From Methanoregula sp. (lineage in GTDB: Archaea; Halobacteriota; Methanomicrobia; Methanomicrobiales; Methanospirillaceae): 38,553 nt of DNA. Below, one piece after another: positions 35,631 to 38,553 of the stretch. The position numbers and the translations under genes are program-made. The notes under the pieces were generated by a model. The model was not told where the DNA came from. It worked only from the letters and a program-made list of their open reading frames with translations, and did no database searches. Positions within the stretch are counted from its first letter, which is position 1, and the number at the start of each line of letters is the position of its first letter. The stretch lies in contig JAUYTV010000030.1 of the NCBI GenBank assembly GCA_030694985.1, positions 1 to 38,553 on the forward strand. The letters are read 5' to 3'.

Positions 35631-36084
35631 GATTGGGAAAATGACAGTGTGGGGATTGGGAGGGGGCAGAACTTCTGGTAGAACCGTCTCTCGCTGAGGC
35701 GGATCTTACGTATCTCTGCAAGTAAGCGCTCAAAGTTATCTTTTCCAAGGAAAGTACCGGTTTCCATTCTTTTTTATCACGTACGTATCCCTTAACCGCG
35801 AATTCCCACAATATCCGGGTTGCCCACTGGCGGAACGGGGTGGCTCTCTTTGAATTGATCCGGTATCCGACCGGGATTATGGCATCAAGACAGTAGTATT
35901 CAAGATTGCGTGAAACGTCGTGGTTTCCTTCATTACGAACCATTAGGAATTTCCTAATAGTTGCTTTACGGGCCAGTTCACCGCTCTCATAAATGTTTTT
36001 TAAGTGTACGTTTATTGTCGGAATCCTTACATCAAAGAGCGCAGCCATCATCTTCTGGCTTAGCCAGATCGTTTCATCCTCGTA
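35627..36084 (-). pseudogene. RhuM-family relic, truncated and frameshifted
   Basis: Reading from 36084, YEDETIWLSQKMMAALF, then IPTINVHLKNIYESGEL, IRKFL, YYCLDAIIPVGYRINSKR and FRQWATRILWEFAVKGYV follow the RhuM pattern closely. After KKEWKP (near 35762) the matching sequence moves to another frame: GKDNFERLLAEIRKI and RLSERRFYQK, then stop at 35627. The native start is missing; immediately upstream lies a methylase-tail fragment. So there is a 5' loss, one frameshift and a 3' truncation. RhuM genes often accompany type I restriction-modification operons. Confidence 0.85.
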
Positions 36085-36089
36085 CCTGA

Positions 36090-36170
36090 CTTTTTGTTCA
36101 GGTCCAGGATCTGCGTGACAAGTGCAACCATGCGATCGTGCCGGGTGATATCGGCAAGGTCATTGGGGGT
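36090..36170 (-). pseudogene. Fragment of a DNA N6-methylase C-terminal tail (front half)
   Basis: One frame reads TPNDLADITRHDRMVALV then TQILDLNKK, which fits the start of the helical tail (DRMVALVxxMLxLxKKL) found at the C-terminus of type I/IIG-like DNA methylases. It breaks off at LNKK and the frame ends a few codons later. It abuts the RhuM relic. The matching second half of such a tail lies at 37271-37426. Family assignment is from memory of the conserved tail. Confidence 0.6.
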
Positions 36171-36175
36171 TGATG

Positions 36176-36469
36176 CTACTGATTGGATGAAAAAATAATG
36201 CTTGCGGGAAAAAAGCAGCTTTGGTTAACATGGCATAGCAGAGCCGGGAACTCGACCTTCGTACATCTACCTGTGCCCCACTCTTTGCGATTGCGTTCTG
36301 CGATGGTAAGAATTTCATGGGCGACATGCTCATCAACGTAATCCTCGCTGCAGTTTGTGCAGACCCGGGCAGGAACATCTTTTACGACAAGGGTCATTCC
36401 ATCGCGATCAAAGGTGACGGTAGTTGTGCCCTCTTTGGTTTTGCCATGTTTACAGATGACGCACTTCAT
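36176..36469 (-). pseudogene. YgiT-type (MqsA-like) zinc-finger antitoxin, frameshifted near the C-terminus
   Basis: The open frame gives 97 residues. Residues 1-60 match the YgiT zinc-finger family: MKCVICKHGKTKEG, the second knuckle CTNCSEDYVDEHVA, and TVTFDRDGMTLVVKDVPA between them. After TIAERN the expected ending, like AIAKSGAQVDVRRSS, lies in the neighbouring frame from about 36301. The in-frame end instead reads WGTGRCTKVEF and unrelated residues. The zinc finger itself is intact, so some function may remain. Its ATG overlaps the stop of the HEPN gene (ATGA), showing the genes once were an operon. Confidence 0.75.
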
Positions 36470-36861
36470 GTTGTCTCGTTGAATTGTTGTTCAACCCATG
36501 AAAAAACAGTCTCTGCACCTTTTAAGGCTTTTTGGTATTCCCGTTCTTTCACCGGTTCATAGGATCCGGGATACCGGGTTGATACTGCATAGTGAGTGAG
36601 GGAAATCGCTGTTTTCACATCATCCGGCACACTAACGTCATGCTTTTCGATTGCTTCAATGAGATGAGCGAGCGAATGTGTCTGGGGTGGGACGATTCCC
36701 TTAATAATCAGCAGACCTTTGAGAGCTTTTTCTGCGGCTTGTTAACAGTCAAAGCAGAGGTCTTCGTACATGATATCAGGAGCGCTCTTCCCCAGCCGGG
36801 CACGAGCGATATTACTTCGTGCCCGGACTAGCCATGTATCAGCAAGGGACCGGTTTTTCAT
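36466..36861 (-). pseudogene. HEPN-domain toxin gene with an in-frame TAA
   Basis: 132 codons from the ATG at 36861 to TGA at 36466-36468 run in one frame except for TAA at codon 40 (36742-36744). Flanking residues are MYEDLCFDC before and QAAEKALKGLLIIKG after, so the stop replaces a Gln that family members usually have (CAA to TAA, a single change). The rest is intact, including HSLAHLIEAI and STRYPGSY (residues 94-101), the conserved HEPN region of the COG2250 type. It overlaps the MNT gene by 23 bases and YgiT by three to four. HEPN proteins of this kind act as ribonuclease toxins neutralised by MNT. Inactivation is inferred unless readthrough occurs. Confidence 0.88.
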
Positions 36862-37183
36862 AGATGATCCTTCCCTGATGAGCGATGTCGTGGTATACCA
36901 TAAAGGGGTTATCTTTGAGTTCAGCAAACGTCTCCGGCGTCTCGACAATAATATCGACGGGCACACCTACTCCATACAGGTCACAGTAGAGTTTCATGGC
37001 GAGTTCCCTGCGGTGTTTAATCCCCCGCTTGATGACGCAGATATCATAGTCACTCTCATGTGTCTGCGTCCCTTTTGATCGTGAGCCAAAGAGGATAATA
37101 CGATCGGGGTCAGCGGATCGTGCAATAATATCAATTTTTTTTTTTAGTGCCGCTGTAGTTACCCGCGATGTTTTTCCTTTCAT
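36839..37183 (-). CDS. MNT-family minimal nucleotidyltransferase (antitoxin of a HEPN/MNT pair)
   Basis: 114 residues. The nucleotidyltransferase signature is complete: G33-S34 followed by ten residues, then D45 and D47 (FGSRSKGT...ESDYDICV), and a third acidic residue D77 in VDIIVETP. MNT proteins in HEPN/MNT modules neutralise the HEPN toxin; in the studied pairs this happens by AMPylation. Its end overlaps the HEPN pseudogene. With the toxin apparently dead, this antitoxin would have no local partner. No signal peptide. Confidence 0.9.
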   Translation of the reverse strand: MKGKTSRVTTAALKKKIDIIARSADPDRIILFGSRSKGTQTHESDYDICVIKRGIKHRRELAMKLYCDLYGVGVPVDIIVETPETFAELKDNPFMVYHDIAHQGRIIYEKPVPC

Positions 37184-37270
37184 AGTTATCCGTTACCGCC
37201 AGTGTGTGCACCCAATTGTGCATATATTTTTGGTTCTGCTGGTGATTGTGTTTTGTTCAGAAGTGGATAA

Positions 37271-37426
37271 TCATTTCCCTGTTCCTTCAACAATCGCAAT
37301 CTCCTCTTCCGTCAGCCCGTACAACTCGTACACCAGTTTATCGATCGCCCCATTTGTCGCCTCAATCTGCCGGGACAGCATCGTCCTTTCCTGTTCAAGT
37401 CTCGCATCCTGCAATTTCTTGTTCAG
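37271..37426 (-). pseudogene. Fragment of a DNA N6-methylase C-terminal tail (back half)
   Basis: 51 codons plus stop. It reads LNKKLQDARLEQERTMLSRQ, then IEATNGAIDKLVYELYGLTEEEI and ends GTGK. IDxLVYxLYGLTxEEI is the conserved end of type I/IIG-like DNA methylases. Upstream of LNKK the sequence is unrelated and no start exists. It complements the front-half fragment at 36090-36170, both sharing LNKK at the break, but it lies on the wrong side of it. Confidence 0.75.
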
Positions 37427-37924
37427 GGGCCGGCATCTGTAGTGATCTTTTTTCTCATTGGCGTTAAACCTGTTGAAAATATTTTAAGGCTAAAATTTCT
37501 CCATCTCCATCTTCAGAAAAAACCCAACTTCCACCTTTTACAAAAAAATTATTCAGCATAAAAGCATGAGCATGAGAGAAAATTTGGAAAATTTTGTTCA
37601 GAGCAATATAACCATGAACGCGATTCGCCATTTCGCAGACTGATTGCGAGTCACTCTTCTGAATTTTAAAAACTCGCAATGCAATTGCAAAAGATAAAAC
37701 CAAATTTTTTTTTGATTGTGAACCCGTATTTTTCCCGCCCCGAATAATTATTGCGGAAATCTTTGAAAAATCCCCGCTAAAACATCAAATGGACCCCCCG
37801 GATATTGGCCATTTTTCCCCTCAAAAAAACGGAGTTTACTGCGATCGGAAAAACCCCTAATCCGGGCATTTTGCGGGCTTTGCTTTCTGTATCTCTCCAA
37901 AATGGGCTCCGATTATATGAAAAT

Positions 37925-37976
37925 GACCCCCTGTTCGATTGTAAAACTCCTGGATTATTTGCATGAACAGGGGGTC
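37925..37976. repeat. 12-bp perfect inverted repeat, 28-base loop
   Basis: GACCCCCTGTTC (37925-37936) and its exact complement GAACAGGGGGTC (37965-37976). The stem would be strong in RNA or could mark the ends of a small element. Confidence 0.7.
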
Positions 37977-38526
37977 CTGAGTATGTCAGACAACGCCAGA
38001 ACTCGTGTAGTTTTCCTGCACTAAAAGATACACTATTCTGAGCCCAATGCGGGCTCCGATTGACATTTTTCTGATCCAGTTTTCGGGTTTTTAAAAAGAT
38101 GGTGTCCACCGCTAAAAAAATAACGGCTTTAAAGGGTTATTTTTCGAAAAAAATCGATTTACAAGCGATTTAACCCTGCAATTTAGAAGCGTTTTAAGGG
38201 CATCAGATTTTGGCACATAGGTAAGGTTAATTTTTGAGAGAAACTGCCCACAAAGGCCCGTGGTGGCCCTCTATCGCGATCACGTCGAAGAATAGGGTAT
38301 TTTATGAGGTTTTTTCAGGGGTTTTGAATAATTCCGGTTTGCAGGAGTGTGCGTGTTCAGATCCTGCCGAAAAATAATTTTCGGATTTTCCTCGCACGCC
38401 AGAACTTTTTTAACCTAAGCTCCCGAACTTTTTAGGCGCTCGCTCATATTTTTCTCTCCAATAGTAGTCCCCAATCGAATTTCATGACTAATACCTGCTT
38501 CTAACCGGAATTATTTTATAGTTTAA

Positions 38527-38550
38527 TGTGCCTATATATTATTAGGCACA
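38527..38550. promoter_or_regulatory. Palindrome next to a TATA-like box
   Basis: TGTGCCTA-TATATTAT-TAGGCACA, 8-bp arms. On the minus strand it is followed about ten bases later by ACTATAAAATAA, a TATA-like string, so it could be an operator. The window ends here and the regulated gene is not visible. Confidence 0.4.
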
Positions 38551-38553
38551 CTA

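Larger units (their letters stand above)
37427..38553. other. Gene-free region with inverted and direct repeats
   Basis: About 1.1 kb without a supported gene. It contains a 12-bp inverted repeat (37925-37976), an 11-base direct repeat (GGGCTCCGATT at 37904-37914 and 38051-38061) and a terminal palindrome (38527-38550). Base composition is AT-rich with many homopolymer runs. A minus-strand open frame at 37464-37703 shows no protein-like features that I trust. Confidence 0.5.

Noticed and set aside
35260-36051. A continuous 263-codon open frame that could be annotated as one protein.
   Set aside because: The first part is RhuM-like up to a frameshift, followed by out-of-frame translation, and only then the Cys-rich protein with its own TATA box and ATG. 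The single frame is accidental.
36742-36966. Possibility that the TAA in the HEPN gene is recoded.
   Set aside because: Methanogens are known to recode TAG (pyrrolysine) and TGA (selenocysteine), not TAA. A nonsense mutation or sequencing error is more likely.
37464-37703. 79-codon minus-strand frame.
   Set aside because: AT-rich, no motif, no ribosome site, in a region of relics and repeats.
37900-38553. Possible CRISPR array or leader in the repeat-containing right end.
   Set aside because: The repeats are only a single inverted pair and one 11-base direct repeat; there is no regular repeat-spacer pattern and there are no cas genes.

Overview
The window looks like chromosome of a methanogenic archaeon of the order Methanomicrobiales, close to Methanoregula. 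This is inferred from gene content, not from a search. The supporting signs are a fused formaldehyde-activating enzyme/hexulose-phosphate synthase, an MTA/SAH deaminase beside a methylthioinosine-type phosphorylase, archaeal TATA boxes with leaderless or very short leaders, and an intron-bearing tRNA-Trp. Signal transduction is rich in PAS kinases and a Cache/HAMP/SpoIIE phosphatase.

Layout. 0.3-8.0 kb (minus strand): truncated EFR1-like flavodoxin, CDF cation transporter with altered metal site, SpoIIE phosphatase receptor, ferritin-like/VIT1 fusion, PAS histidine kinase, lipase-like hydrolase. 8.2-10.1 kb: Fae-Hps and a flavin reductase. 10.5-13.6 kb: large secreted papain-like protease whose TIG domain appears split by a seven-bladed propeller. 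13.8-13.9 kb: tRNA-Trp whose intron carries a box C/D guide RNA. 14.2-17.2 kb: acyl-CoA ligase, voltage-gated-type K+ channel, small zinc/membrane protein. 17.25-18.13 kb: gene-poor, hairpin-rich. 18.1-21.8 kb: four-gene operon (thioinosine phosphorylase, MTA/SAH deaminase, MBL-LTD lipoprotein, DUF3006). 21.9-23.2 kb: nicotinate phosphoribosyltransferase and tRNA-Ala. 23.4-27.0 kb: two tandem DUF47-PiT anion-transport cassettes. 27.1-29.7 kb: kinase-like protein without its phospho-acceptor His, endonuclease III directly behind tRNA-Pro, UMP kinase. 29.7-31.4 kb: zinc ribbon, AmmeMemoRadiSam-type radical SAM enzyme, Mut7-C protein. 31.6-35.6 kb: glycosyltransferase, flippase-like membrane protein, alpha/beta hydrolase, beta-carbonic anhydrase, Cys-rich thioredoxin-like protein.

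35.6-37.4 kb is a decayed defence/toxin-antitoxin patch on the minus strand. It holds a frameshifted RhuM relic, two complementary pieces of a DNA-methylase C-terminal tail in the wrong order, a YgiT-type antitoxin frameshifted near its end, a HEPN gene with one in-frame TAA, and an intact MNT nucleotidyltransferase. 37.4-38.55 kb has no convincing gene but contains strong inverted repeats.

I found no clearly new complete system. The most informative signals are the tRNA-Trp intron guide RNA, the nested protease domain architecture, the HEPN/MNT pair with a nonsense-mutated toxin, and the rearranged restriction-modification relics. All identifications are from reading motifs by eye; no database search was run.
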